DNA of 64,000 bases from UPXZ01 sp964634605. Its GTDB lineage: Bacteria > Bacteroidota > Bacteroidia > Bacteroidales > Paludibacteraceae. Under the pieces are notes generated by a model. That model saw nothing but the letters and a program-made list of their open reading frames with translations, had not been told where the DNA came from and ran no database searches. The position numbers were made by a program, and so were the translations under genes. Each line of letters starts with the position of its first letter. Within the stretch, counting starts at the first letter, position 1. The DNA is taken from contig CAZWLJ010000003.1 in the NCBI GenBank assembly GCA_964634605.1, positions 62,001-126,000 on the forward strand, in the 5' to 3' direction. This document shows positions 34,415 through 44,003 of the stretch, piece by piece.

Positions 34415-35210
34415 TAACGATATTGAAATTCTTCAGTATCCCGTTTTAAGTCAGTTCTCCAACATATTGCACTTTACATCTACCCGTAGTGGCGGAGTAA
34501 GTACAGGAAGTTTCGCCTCGATGAATCTGGGAATGTATTCGGGTGATAATAAACAGCATATCGACGAAAACCTCACCCGGTTCTGCAATGAGATTGGCAT
34601 TCAGAAACGACAGCTCTTTCTACCTTTTCAAACTCACGGATGTTCAGTTCTTAATATAGACAAAGAGTTTCTCGGTCTCAGTACAGATATTCAGGCTCAA
34701 CAGTTAACTTCTGTCGATGCAATCATCACCAATCTTCCGGATGTGTGTATTGCCGTATCCACGGCTGATTGCGTTCCCATTATCCTGTATGATCCTTTCA
34801 AGAAGGCAATCGCATCGGTACATGCAGGATGGAAAGGAACCTGTCTGAGAATTTTATCGCATACCGTACATCTGATGGAATCAACTTTCGGAGTGAATCC
34901 AAAAAACCTGATCGCGCTTTTGGGGCCATCCATTTCGCCTGAAGTATACGAAGTAGGCGCTGAACTGACGGATTATTTCAGGGATGAGCAGTTTGACGTG
35001 AATAAAATATTTCACCACAAAAACAACAAAATACTGCTTGATCTATGGAAAGCGAATAAAGAAATATTGCTTGAACAGGGTGTTATCGACACCAATATCC
35101 AGATATCAGGTCACTGCACGTACTCGGAATCAGGAAAGTTCTTCTCGGCCAGACGCCTGGGCATCAAATCAGGCAGAATGTTGACAGGTATTATGCTTAA
35201 ATCAAATTAA
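34401..35210 (+). CDS. pgeF: PgeF/YfiH-family purine nucleoside phosphorylase (laccase domain)
   Basis: 269 residues. Cu-oxidase_4 family marks: TSTRSGGVSTGSFASMNLG, FLPFQTHGCSV, VSTADCVPIILYD (catalytic Cys and Asp), SVHAGWKGTCLRIL (His) and C-terminal SGHCTYSESGKFFSARR. Family members act as purine nucleoside phosphorylases and peptidoglycan-editing factors. It starts 14 bases inside obg, so it is translationally coupled. Its stop overlaps xseB on the other strand by 4 bases. Confidence 0.92.
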   Translation: MNRSDNDIEILQYPVLSQFSNILHFTSTRSGGVSTGSFASMNLGMYSGDNKQHIDENLTRFCNEIGIQKRQLFLPFQTHGCSVLNIDKEFLGLSTDIQAQQLTSVDAIITNLPDVCIAVSTADCVPIILYDPFKKAIASVHAGWKGTCLRILSHTVHLMESTFGVNPKNLIALLGPSISPEVYEVGAELTDYFRDEQFDVNKIFHHKNNKILLDLWKANKEILLEQGVIDTNIQISGHCTYSESGKFFSARRLGIKSGRMLTGIMLKSN

Positions 35211-35404
35211 TCCAGATTTTCCAGGATTTTTTCCAGATCGGTATCAATTTCGTGCAACTGTTTTTTACACACTGCAATCAGCTCTGCTGCACGTTTTACT
35301 TTTGCTGACACCAATTCCATATTAATTTCAGCATTTCCTTCGAGTTCTGCCAGTATTCCCTCCAACTCGAATACAGCCTGGCTATACGTTATTTTTTTAG
35401 TCAT
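35207..35404 (-). CDS. xseB: exodeoxyribonuclease VII small subunit
   Basis: 65 residues, the usual XseB size, with the helical hairpin pattern TYSQAVFELEGILAELEGNA, then VSAKVKRAAELIAVCKKQL and DLEKILENLD. It binds the large subunit XseA. XseA is usually next door but the upstream gene is a ClC channel 13 bases away, so xseA is elsewhere or further out. Confidence 0.9.
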   Translation of the reverse strand: MTKKITYSQAVFELEGILAELEGNAEINMELVSAKVKRAAELIAVCKKQLHEIDTDLEKILENLD

Positions 35405-35417
35405 ATTTTTTTACCGT

Positions 35418-37196
35418 TTATTCTTCCGAAAAATGTACCAGCACGTGCCGGTATGAATTGAAAATCTTGGATTTAGAAACAAAACCGAGGTATTTTTTTT
35501 CTGCATCAACCACAGGAAGATTCCACGCACCTGTATCTTCAAATATCTGCATCACTTTTTCCATAGGCTGATTGACATCGATGGTAGCCGGAGGTGAAAT
35601 CATGAGCTGCCGAACTATAAACTTATCGTAAAGTTCAGGCCGGAACATGATATTGCGCACTTCGTCGAGCAAGACAATACCCAGAAATTTTCCGTCAGCA
35701 GGATTGGTTACCGGAAACACATTTCGGTTTGATTTCGAAATTATTTTCACCAGTTCGCCGAGTGTCATACCCGGAGTCAGAACAGAAAGGTCTGTTTCGA
35801 TAACATTTTCCATTCTCAGCAAAGTTAGCACAGCCCTGTCTTTATGATGCGTTATCAGTTCACCTTTCTGAGCCAAACGCATTGCGTACAGACTGTGAGG
35901 TTCAAAAACAATGATTGTCATATACGAAATGGTTGACACAATCATTAAAGTCATGAATAAGTTGTAACTGCCTGTAAGTTCAGCTATCAGAAAAATGCCA
36001 GTCAGAGGTGCGTGCATAACACCCGACATCAGGCCCGACATACCAGCCAGCGAAAAGTTGGATGAAGGAGCCGCTAAACCTGCCTGCTGCATAACGGTAG
36101 CTGTGATAAAACCGGTAATACAGCCTACGAACAGTGAAGGTGCAAAAATTCCTCCCACACCACCCGGACTGGTAGTAGCTGTGGATGCAAATATCTTGAA
36201 CACGACAATCAGAAGCAGGTAAACAACAAGCACCCATACGCTTCCTCCCAGATGCTGAAAATAACTGGTTTCGAGAACGGCTTTCGAATTTCCATTGAGC
36301 AGAGCCTCAATCGTATTATAACCTTCGCCATACAACGGTGGAAATACAAAAATCAAAACACCCAACGTTACACCTCCGATGATAAGTTTGGTCAGAGGGG
36401 ATTTGATTTTCCGGAACGAAACTTCGAGAAAATTCATACCGCGCGTAAAATACAGGGATACAAAGCCACAAATGATACCCAGAATGATTAACTGCGGTAT
36501 GCGTTCGACTGAAAAAGGTTCGTAGCTTGTAAACTGAAACATGAAATTGCTTCCGGTAACAAAATAGGTAAGCGATGTAGCGGTAACTGAAGAAATAAGG
36601 AGCGGAACTATGGATGTCATTGTCATATCGAGCATCAGCACCTCAAGTGTGAATACCAGACCGGCTATCGGAGCCTTGAAAATACCGCCGATAGCACCTG
36701 CCGCTCCGCATCCGATGAGCAGAAGCAGTGTTTTCTGATCCAGTTTGAAAAATTTACCCAGATTAGAGCCGATAGCTGAACCTGTAAAAACAATAGGAGC
36801 CTCAGCACCCACCGAACCACCGAAACCAATCGTAACCGCACTGCCGACAATGGAAGTCCATACATTGTGAAGTTTTATAATGGATTTTCGCTGCGAAATA
36901 GCATACAGGATACGTGTAACTCCGTGACTGATATCATCTTTCACAACAAAACGGACAAAAAGATAGGTAAGTGTGATACCCATAGAGGGGAATATAAGGT
37001 ACCAGAAGTTGACATCATCGGGATTGAAGCTGTGAGTCAGGAAATTCTGAATAAAGTGAATAACCGATTTGAGGATTAATGCCGCCAGGGATGAGAAAAT
37101 GCCAACGAAGAAGCTCAGGATAAGTATAAAATTTCGCTGCTTGATGTTTTTCTCACGCCAGGCAATCATTTTCAGGTACCAGGGTTTATCTACCAT
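35418..37196 (-). CDS. ClC-family chloride channel or H+/Cl- exchanger with CBS pair
   Basis: 592 residues. About ten or more membrane helices up to residue 440, with the ClC motifs GFGGSVGAEAPIVFTGSAIG (the gating Glu is kept, in GAEAP rather than GREGP) and SPGGVGGIFAPSLFVG. Two C-terminal CBS domains follow (VIETDLSVLTPGMTLGELVK, and QLMISPPATIDVNQPMEKVM). It moves chloride, probably coupled to protons. xseB follows in the same direction. Confidence 0.93.
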   Translation of the reverse strand: MVDKPWYLKMIAWREKNIKQRNFILILSFFVGIFSSLAALILKSVIHFIQNFLTHSFNPDDVNFWYLIFPSMGITLTYLFVRFVVKDDISHGVTRILYAISQRKSIIKLHNVWTSIVGSAVTIGFGGSVGAEAPIVFTGSAIGSNLGKFFKLDQKTLLLLIGCGAAGAIGGIFKAPIAGLVFTLEVLMLDMTMTSIVPLLISSVTATSLTYFVTGSNFMFQFTSYEPFSVERIPQLIILGIICGFVSLYFTRGMNFLEVSFRKIKSPLTKLIIGGVTLGVLIFVFPPLYGEGYNTIEALLNGNSKAVLETSYFQHLGGSVWVLVVYLLLIVVFKIFASTATTSPGGVGGIFAPSLFVGCITGFITATVMQQAGLAAPSSNFSLAGMSGLMSGVMHAPLTGIFLIAELTGSYNLFMTLMIVSTISYMTIIVFEPHSLYAMRLAQKGELITHHKDRAVLTLLRMENVIETDLSVLTPGMTLGELVKIISKSNRNVFPVTNPADGKFLGIVLLDEVRNIMFRPELYDKFIVRQLMISPPATIDVNQPMEKVMQIFEDTGAWNLPVVDAEKKYLGFVSKSKIFNSYRHVLVHFSEE

Positions 37197-37219
37197 GATT
37201 ATTCATTTTCGTAAGAGTG

Positions 37220-37227
37220 CAAAGATA
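37220..37227 (-). promoter_or_regulatory. -7 box of the ClC gene
   Basis: Minus-strand TATCTTTG (TAnnTTTG), 24 bases before the ClC start. Confidence 0.55.
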
Positions 37228-37279
37228 GCTGAATTTATTTTGAATGGGAAGCAAACAGTACGAAAAGTAATCTAAAATA

Positions 37280-38698
37280 TCAGACTCCCTTACCTCCGAA
37301 TATAATTTCCAGTGTGTAAAGAATAATTTTCATATCAGTCATCAGGTTCATATTCTCCATGTAAACGATATCGTAGTTGAGCCTTTCAATCATTTTCTCA
37401 ACCGTATCCGAATATCCTATCCTGATAGGGCCCCAGGAGGTTAGTCCCGGACGAATCTGATAAAGCAGACAGTAATAAGGTGCCCTTTGAATGATCTGAT
37501 CAATGTAGTATTTTCTTTCGGGGCGCGGTCCCACGATACTCATATCACCCCTGATTATATTTATGAATTGCGGAATTTCATCGAGCCTGTATTTTCGCAT
37601 CATTCTTCCCACCTTGGTTATACGGTCGTCGCCCGAGCTGCTGAGTTTTGGCATTCCTTTTTCGGCGTTATTATACATGGTTCTGAATTTCAGCATTTCA
37701 AACGATTTTCCGTGAAGTCCGATGCGTTCCTGTCTGAAAAAAGCCGAACCTTGTGAATCGAGCCTGATAACAATAAAAAAGTAAATCATCAGCGGTGAAA
37801 GCAGCACCAGGCTGACAAATGAAATAAGAATATCGATAGTACGTTTTACACACAGTTCCCAATCGGTCATCGTGGGTTTTGTAATACTAACCAGCGGATT
37901 GAGTCCGAATTTCTGGATACGAACCCTTCCTGTGAGGATTTCGTACAGCCGGGGCGTAAACTGTATTTCGACATTATACTGAAAAAGCTTATTGATAATG
38001 TTAAAAATGCGTTGTTCACTGGCATCGTCCAATGCCACAATCACCTCTTTGACATTCATAGTTTCGATTACCTTGCCTACATCAAACAAGCTACCCACAA
38101 TCTGCTCTGAATCAACATCTTTCTCCTGAGCATCCGCTTTGATAAATCCCTTAACAGAATTGAAATGCGAGGTGTTCTCTATCTCCTCAGCAATGCGTTT
38201 GGCGTTATCACCCGTTCCGATAATCAATGTGTTGATTGTCCATTTTTTTGTTTTAAAATGATTCCGGATATTGGAACTCTGAGCCATCCTGAACACAAAA
38301 GTGATTGTAAACATCAGGACGAAAAGCACGAGCAGTGAATAATAGTAGTTTTGATAACTCACAACAACATCGTCAAGCAACAAACCAAAGAAAATAATGA
38401 CTGAAATGATAGCCGAAGACAGAAATGTTGTGAAAAACTCAGTAATTTTCGATTCTTTTATCGGATTCACATAATAGCCGGATAAGTAATGAATGGCTAC
38501 GCACAACACCGGGAAAAGTACAAGGTTGGTATAATAGTTAAAATTTGGAACAAAAACAGTGATATTTGAAAAAAGCTGACCATCGTTGACAACCCTTCTG
38601 AAAATCATAAAAAGCACCCATACAACCAGGGCAGCCAGGATGTCAAAAATAACATATTTTGTAATGAGTAGTTTTTTATTCACGATGCTGCTATTCAC
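37280..38698 (-). CDS. undecaprenyl-phosphate sugar phosphotransferase (WbaP/WcaJ type)
   Basis: 472 residues. Four to five N-terminal membrane helices, a Rossmann-like domain (INTLIIGTGDNAKRIAEEI, about 155-173), a further membrane helix, then the bacterial sugar transferase domain with SAFFRQERIGLHGKSFEMLK, FRTMYNNAEKG, KYRLDEIPQFINII and GDMSIVGPRPERKYYIDQI. It transfers a sugar phosphate to the lipid carrier to begin polysaccharide synthesis. It overlaps tsaC by 8 bases; no other polysaccharide genes are near. Confidence 0.93.
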   Translation of the reverse strand: MNSSIVNKKLLITKYVIFDILAALVVWVLFMIFRRVVNDGQLFSNITVFVPNFNYYTNLVLFPVLCVAIHYLSGYYVNPIKESKITEFFTTFLSSAIISVIIFFGLLLDDVVVSYQNYYYSLLVLFVLMFTITFVFRMAQSSNIRNHFKTKKWTINTLIIGTGDNAKRIAEEIENTSHFNSVKGFIKADAQEKDVDSEQIVGSLFDVGKVIETMNVKEVIVALDDASEQRIFNIINKLFQYNVEIQFTPRLYEILTGRVRIQKFGLNPLVSITKPTMTDWELCVKRTIDILISFVSLVLLSPLMIYFFIVIRLDSQGSAFFRQERIGLHGKSFEMLKFRTMYNNAEKGMPKLSSSGDDRITKVGRMMRKYRLDEIPQFINIIRGDMSIVGPRPERKYYIDQIIQRAPYYCLLYQIRPGLTSWGPIRIGYSDTVEKMIERLNYDIVYMENMNLMTDMKIILYTLEIIFGGKGV

Positions 38699-39254
38699 GA
38701 ATTATTACAATCTCATTTTTTGCTCCGAGTTTAATAATGGAACTAGCCCTCGAAGGCTGATTTTCGTTTTGCCGGTAATTAACCACATAGTCTGCCTGCC
38801 GGATGATTTCTTCAGAAATTTCAGCAAATAATGCCGGTGATTTTTCGCCGCTGATATTTGCCGAAGTGGATACAACCGGTTTGCGAAACATTTCACATAA
38901 TTTTTTAGAGAAAGCCTCCGAAGTTACCCTTATTCCAATAGTTCTGTCTTCGTTAATCAGGTTCGGAGCCAGATTTTTTGCTCCCGGATATATGATTGTC
39001 AGAGGCTTGGTGGTCAGTTCTATCAGGTCCCAGGCCATTTCGGGAATTTCGTCAACGTAGCCTTGCAGTTTGGCCGGAGAATCAATCAGAACCAGCATCG
39101 ATTTGGTTTCTTCCCTTTTTTTTATGTCGTAAACTTTTTTCACGGCAGCTTCGTTGGTAGCATCGCACCCCAATCCCCAGATAGTATCTGTAGGATACAA
39201 AATTACACCTCCGTTTCGGAGTACTTCCACTGCTTTTTTTACCTCTTCAGTCAT
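38691..39254 (-). CDS. tsaC: L-threonylcarbamoyladenylate synthase, TsaC/YrdC type
   Basis: 187 residues, the short TsaC form without the Sua5 C-terminal domain. Marks: GGVILYPTDTIWGLGCDATN, KKREETKSMLVLIDSP, PLTIIYPGAKNLAP, TIGIRVTSEAF and KPVVSTSANISGEKSP. It makes the activated threonylcarbamate for t6A in tRNA. Start of a unit with the sugar transferase. Confidence 0.94.
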   Translation of the reverse strand: MTEEVKKAVEVLRNGGVILYPTDTIWGLGCDATNEAAVKKVYDIKKREETKSMLVLIDSPAKLQGYVDEIPEMAWDLIELTTKPLTIIYPGAKNLAPNLINEDRTIGIRVTSEAFSKKLCEMFRKPVVSTSANISGEKSPALFAEISEEIIRQADYVVNYRQNENQPSRASSIIKLGAKNEIVIIRE

Positions 39255-39314
39255 ATATTCACCATTAGCTGTTTTATAACGTGATTATCCGTCTTTTATT
39301 TCAACATTTCAAAA

Positions 39315-39322
39315 CAAAAATA
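39315..39322 (-). promoter_or_regulatory. -7 box of tsaC
   Basis: Minus-strand TATTTTTG (TAnnTTTG), about 60 bases before the tsaC start. Confidence 0.5.
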
Positions 39323-39364
39323 TTGATTCTTCTGCCTTTTGTTGAAAAAAATATTCAACTACTT

Positions 39365-39396
39365 TTTGCTCATTTCAGGAATAGTAGTTAGATTTG
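39365..39396 (+). promoter_or_regulatory. promoter of the alanine dehydrogenase gene
   Basis: TTTG at 39365-39368, 20-base spacer, TAGATTTG at 39389-39396: a full -33/-7 match. It lies inside the in-frame extension starting at 39339, which rules that start out. Confidence 0.7.
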
Positions 39397-39416
39397 TAGC
39401 CATCAAAGATACATTT

Positions 39417-40619
39417 ATGATTCAACAACCGAAAGAAAAAAGCAGATTATTTCCCGAAGAATGCCTGATAAGAGAAATTGCCGGCAGGCCCCGGCTTTCA
39501 ATCGGCTTGCCTAAGGAAAATCCGGCCACCGAAACCCGTCTGGCGCTCACTCCCGAGGGAGTAAGCATAATCACAGAAGATGGGCACAGCGTTTACGTTC
39601 AGCGCGGTGCAGGAGCCCCCATGTCATATACCGACCTGCAATACAGCGAAGCAGGAGCATACCTGGTTGATGATGTATCAGAAGTTTTCAGCGCCGATAT
39701 CGTACTGAAAATAAGTCCGCCGGTCATTGAGGAACTGCATTTAATGAACAATCGTTCCACTATCTTTTCGATGCTTCAGCTCAGCAACCTAACCCGTGAA
39801 GCAATAGAACTGATCATGTTGAAAAAAATGAATGCATTTGCCTATGAACTGATAAAAGATGAGCAAAAAGCATTCCCGGTGGTCAATTCCATTGCTGAAA
39901 TTGAAGGAAATACGGCTATTGCAGTCGTATCGGATCTGATGAGCAGCGAACGTGGCGGAAAAGGAATTCTGCTGGGTGGAGTAGCCGGGATCACACCTCC
40001 CGAGATTGTAATACTGGGTGCAAGCATCACCGGATCGGTTGCTGCCAGGGCCGCGATAGGGCTCGGAGCCATGGTGAAGGTTTTTGACCATGACATCAAC
40101 AAACTCCGAAAAATTCAGCATTATCTGGGCAGGCAGGTATTCACATCTGTCATTCATCCCAATGTACTTTTCAAGGCACTGGCATCTGCCGATGCTGTAA
40201 TCGGGAATCTTCGATACATCTATGGTTCCGAGCGGTTTATGGTTTCGGAGGAATTGGTCAAAACGATGAAAAAAGGTGCGGTTATTGTCGATTTGAGCGT
40301 TGATCAGGGAGGGTGTTTTGAAACTTCAGAATGCCGTACGATTTCAAATCCCGTATTCGAAAAACACGGAATAATTCATTACTGTGTTCCCAATATTTCT
40401 GCCAGAGTAGGCAGAACGTCTTCAATGGCACTGAGTAATATTTTCACATCTATCCTTCTTAAAATAGGCCATTCCGGAAGTGTCAGGCAGTCGGTATCCG
40501 ATAGTTCGGGTTTCAGACACGGAGCTTACGTTTTCAACGGTGTAATGGTAAACCGTCTTATAGGTGATTATTACAACATTCCTTCCAATGATATCGGGCT
40601 GCTGCTGGCCGGATATTAA
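39417..40619 (+). CDS. ald: alanine dehydrogenase
   Basis: 400 residues from the ATG downstream of the promoter. N-terminal catalytic domain with IGLPKENPATETRLALTPEG (substrate Arg), then GHSVYVQRGAGAPMSY and KISPP. NAD-binding domain with GGVAGITPPEIVILGASITG, GAMVKVFDHDINKLRKI and AVIVDLSVDQGG. The RXGXXX Ald/PntA fold with LSVDQGGCFETSE and NISARVGRTSS favours alanine dehydrogenase over transhydrogenase. It links alanine and pyruvate using NAD. Confidence 0.88.
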   Translation: MIQQPKEKSRLFPEECLIREIAGRPRLSIGLPKENPATETRLALTPEGVSIITEDGHSVYVQRGAGAPMSYTDLQYSEAGAYLVDDVSEVFSADIVLKISPPVIEELHLMNNRSTIFSMLQLSNLTREAIELIMLKKMNAFAYELIKDEQKAFPVVNSIAEIEGNTAIAVVSDLMSSERGGKGILLGGVAGITPPEIVILGASITGSVAARAAIGLGAMVKVFDHDINKLRKIQHYLGRQVFTSVIHPNVLFKALASADAVIGNLRYIYGSERFMVSEELVKTMKKGAVIVDLSVDQGGCFETSECRTISNPVFEKHGIIHYCVPNISARVGRTSSMALSNIFTSILLKIGHSGSVRQSVSDSSGFRHGAYVFNGVMVNRLIGDYYNIPSNDIGLLLAGY

Positions 40620-40673
40620 TGCTGATTGCTGTAGAATTGTCATTTACTTTCAGTTACAACTCAATAACTACCC

Positions 40674-42944
40674 ATGTCGAAACAATATTTAAAGGAACTG
40701 GCGGCCGACGAGGAATTAATTCAAAAAGAATTTGAAGGGTTGTTGGATGACTATCTGAAATCGAATCACCGAAAAAAGGTTGACCTGATAACCAAAGCTT
40801 TCAATTTTGCACATGCTGCCCACAAGGGAGTTAAACGTCGCTCGGGTGAGCCGTATATTCTTCACCCGCTGGCAGTTGCACGCATTGTGCTCACTGAGGT
40901 CGGGCTCGGATCTACCTCCATCTGCTCTGCACTGCTGCATGATGTGGTGGAAGATACCGATTATACAGTAGAGGATATCGAAAATATCTTCGGAAGTAAA
41001 ATTGCTCAAATCGTTGACGGGTTAACCAAAATTTCGGGAGGAGTATTTGGTGAAAGAGCATCCGAGCAGGCAGAAAATTTCAGAAAATTGCTCCTTACCA
41101 TGTCTGATGACATACGGGTGATACTCATAAAAATTGCTGACCGGCTCCACAATATGCGAACACTGGGTGCGATGCCTCCGGCCAAACAATACAAAATAGC
41201 AGGAGAAACCGAGTATATTTACGCCCCCCTTGCCCATCGTCTCGGACTTTTCAGGATTAAAACCGAACTCGAAAACTTAAGTTTCAAATACGACCATCCC
41301 GAAACATACCATGAAATAGAGCAACGTCTGGAAAGTGAAAAAAAATCGCTGAATAAATTCTACAATGAATTCTCAAAGCCAATCAACGAGAAGCTTAAAT
41401 CCCAGGGTTATGAATTTGAACTGAAAGAGAGAATAAAATCCGTTTATTCGATCTGGAGTAAGATGTCGAGCCGGAATATTCCGTTTGAAGAAGTATATGA
41501 CATTCTGGCATTGCGTATCATATTCGAGCCGCGAGCCGGAATCGATGAGAAAGTACAGTGCTGGATGATTTATTCTGCCATCACAGTCATTTACAAACCA
41601 CACCCCGAGCGTATCCGCGACTGGGTAAGCACGCCCAAGGCAAACGGATATGAAGCGCTCCACGTCACCGTAATGACACCGGGCGGCAGGTGGGTTGAAA
41701 TCCAGATCAGGAGCCGGCGTATGCACGAAATAGCCGAACGCGGCCTTGCTGCCCACTGGAAATACAAAACCGGAGAAAGCGACGAATCGGAACTGGACAA
41801 ATGGCTTAAAACCATTAAAGAGCTACTTGAAAACCCCGAACCCAATGCAATTGATTTTATTGACACCTTCAAATTAAATCTTTTTGCATCCGAAATATTT
41901 GTTTTCACACCGAAAGGCGACATCAAAACCATTGCAAAAAATGCAACAGCGCTTGATTTCGCTTTCATGCTCCACTCCGACATCGGATACCAGAGCATTG
42001 CCGCCAAGGTAAACCACAAACTGGTGCCTCTGAATACAAAACTCAACAGCGGCGACCAGGTGGAGATACTTACTTCTAAGAAACAAACGCCTCAGCCTGA
42101 ATGGCTCACATACGTTACTACTGCTCACGCCAAGTCGAAACTTCAGAATTTTTTCAAAAAAGAAGAAAAAAACCTCGTAATCGAAGGACAGCAAAAAGTA
42201 GAAAAAGTCATGTTATCATCTAACTTAGCACAAAACAATGAAAATCTGCAGGTGATTCTGAATTTCTACAACCTCTCGCAGCGAAACGATTTATTTCTTC
42301 AGGTGGGACAAGGATCTATTAACGCGGAAGACATACCAGTAATACTTAAACCAAAATCACAAAGTGTGTTTTCGAAAATCCTGAAACCATTCGCCTCATC
42401 AGCCGACAGAAAGGAAAAAACCGAGAAAATAGAGAAGACAGAGAAAAAAGAAGCACCCGCAGTGAAATCCGAGAAAAAAATTGATTTCAAAAAGACGTAC
42501 AAACTGAACGAACTCAACGCGGGCAAATCATACGAGCTGGCAAACTGTTGCCGCCCAATCCCGGGCGACGATGTGCTCGGCTACGTGACAGAACAAGGCA
42601 TGATACAGATTCACAAGCGGCAGTGCAGCGTGGCAGCAGTAATAAAAAGCAATTTCGGAAACCGGATTGTGAACGTGGAATGGGGCGCCCACAAAGCACT
42701 TACTTTCCTTGAACTACTCGAAATCAGGGGAATTGACAAAGTCGGTATTTTAATCGAGATTCTCAAAGTGATTTCCGAAGGTTATAGGGTCAACATCAAA
42801 AAAATAACCATCGAAAGTGAAAACGGATTGTTTACGGGCTATTTTGAAGTGCTCGTGCATGACACTGAAGACATCAGCAACCTGATTTCCAACTTGCTGA
42901 TAATCCCCGAAATTAACTCGGTTCACCGCGTTCAGTATAATTAA
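40674..42944 (+). CDS. bifunctional (p)ppGpp synthetase/hydrolase
   Basis: 756 residues, Rel/SpoT class. The HD hydrolase domain is intact (LLHDVVEDTDYTVEDI, IADRLHNMRTL). The synthetase domain has RIKSVYSIWSKM, FEEVYDILALRIIF and TPKANGYEALHVTVM. TGS (IFVFTPKGDIKTIAKNATAL) and ACT (LLEIRGIDKVGILIEIL) domains follow. A lysine-rich linker of the EKTEKIEKTEKKE kind sits around 585-612, between TGS and the zinc-finger-like region with SYELANCCRPIPGDDV. It sets the stringent response level. Confidence 0.94.
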   Translation: MSKQYLKELAADEELIQKEFEGLLDDYLKSNHRKKVDLITKAFNFAHAAHKGVKRRSGEPYILHPLAVARIVLTEVGLGSTSICSALLHDVVEDTDYTVEDIENIFGSKIAQIVDGLTKISGGVFGERASEQAENFRKLLLTMSDDIRVILIKIADRLHNMRTLGAMPPAKQYKIAGETEYIYAPLAHRLGLFRIKTELENLSFKYDHPETYHEIEQRLESEKKSLNKFYNEFSKPINEKLKSQGYEFELKERIKSVYSIWSKMSSRNIPFEEVYDILALRIIFEPRAGIDEKVQCWMIYSAITVIYKPHPERIRDWVSTPKANGYEALHVTVMTPGGRWVEIQIRSRRMHEIAERGLAAHWKYKTGESDESELDKWLKTIKELLENPEPNAIDFIDTFKLNLFASEIFVFTPKGDIKTIAKNATALDFAFMLHSDIGYQSIAAKVNHKLVPLNTKLNSGDQVEILTSKKQTPQPEWLTYVTTAHAKSKLQNFFKKEEKNLVIEGQQKVEKVMLSSNLAQNNENLQVILNFYNLSQRNDLFLQVGQGSINAEDIPVILKPKSQSVFSKILKPFASSADRKEKTEKIEKTEKKEAPAVKSEKKIDFKKTYKLNELNAGKSYELANCCRPIPGDDVLGYVTEQGMIQIHKRQCSVAAVIKSNFGNRIVNVEWGAHKALTFLELLEIRGIDKVGILIEILKVISEGYRVNIKKITIESENGLFTGYFEVLVHDTEDISNLISNLLIIPEINSVHRVQYN

Positions 42945-43053
42945 AGTCTTATCCAGGCTCCTTTCAGGCTGGATATCGCCTATCATCAGGTAATTAACGT
43001 GACAGCAATTCACAGGAAACTGTTTTGCCCTCCCCCTGAAAGATTCAAACTCA

Positions 43054-43992
43054 CTAATGAGTCATTGCATATTCCATTTCTTTGAAAGTCTTCATTTGCA
43101 ATGATTTATCTTTATCGGTGACATCCTCCCGGCCCCTCAGACGAGTAAATACATGCAATTTCGAATCTGTCATTTCAACTTCAGTATAAGTTCCGTCGGA
43201 ATTTTTTATTCCTTTGAAAATCAACACGGCACTCACCGGATCAGCAGAGCCGTCCGATGTGCTTTTGTATGTTTTCAATTTTGTATTCCGGGGTAATGTG
43301 ATGCCGGATTGAAGATTTTTTCTTGTCAGGTCAATCAAATCCATAAGCTGCTGAAGAGATTGATAAGGCCTGTAAACATACCATTTGCCCTGTTCTCCGG
43401 AGGAAAGAACTTCAGTATTATACCCCAGTAAAGGACCTAACCCGGAGACCAAAGTCAGCATCTTGTTGGAGGAAACGATAATAGGATCAATGAAGAAAAT
43501 CTTTTTCGGTTTTGTAAGACTGGTAAAAAAGCCGTTTTGTATCATATCGATAATGAGAGGGCAACCGGTAGATGAACCGGCAATATAGATATTTTTGTAA
43601 CCCAGATCACTCAATTTTTTATATTCATCCTTTATCGATATCTGCCAGTCTTTCCAGGTAGAATTCTTAAAGTCCTCATACGTTCTGCCATGTCCGCCAA
43701 GGAGCACCTGCGAGACATAGAATGTACCTGTACTATCAGCATAACCGCGCAGTTCGTCCCATTCAAAAGTGGTTGCACTATACCCGTGTGCAGCAATTAT
43801 CACAGGCATGTCTTTTTGGAGACCTGAAGGATCTGGAAATCTGGCTGAAATCAGATAATTTTCAGGGTGAACCAGCGACATGTCAAAAATCCGATCACCA
43901 TCCAGCATTGTAGCATCATCTATTTCAGGCATTTTATTGCATGAAACTAAAAGAACCGGTAATAAAAACAGCAAAATTCTATTCGTTTTCAT
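43054..43992 (-). CDS. alpha/beta hydrolase lipoprotein
   Basis: 312 residues. Lipoprotein signal peptide with lipobox LLVSC (Cys about 18). An alpha/beta-hydrolase core follows: MPVIIAAHGYSATTFEW (HG oxyanion strand), LGGHGRTYEDF, and nucleophile elbow YIAGSSTGCPLI (Ser). The likely acid/His pair is in the C-terminal LHVFTRLRG region. An esterase or lipase acting in the envelope is plausible; the substrate is unknown. It follows an outer-membrane-like protein gene by 11 bases. Confidence 0.75.
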   Translation of the reverse strand: MKTNRILLFLLPVLLVSCNKMPEIDDATMLDGDRIFDMSLVHPENYLISARFPDPSGLQKDMPVIIAAHGYSATTFEWDELRGYADSTGTFYVSQVLLGGHGRTYEDFKNSTWKDWQISIKDEYKKLSDLGYKNIYIAGSSTGCPLIIDMIQNGFFTSLTKPKKIFFIDPIIVSSNKMLTLVSGLGPLLGYNTEVLSSGEQGKWYVYRPYQSLQQLMDLIDLTRKNLQSGITLPRNTKLKTYKSTSDGSADPVSAVLIFKGIKNSDGTYTEVEMTDSKLHVFTRLRGREDVTDKDKSLQMKTFKEMEYAMTH

Positions 43993-44003
43993 TGTTGTTA
44001 TGA

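Noticed and set aside
42950..42990. ATCCAG...CTGGAT inverted repeat after the Rel/SpoT gene
   Set aside because: Only 6 bp and without a T run, so not listed as a terminator.
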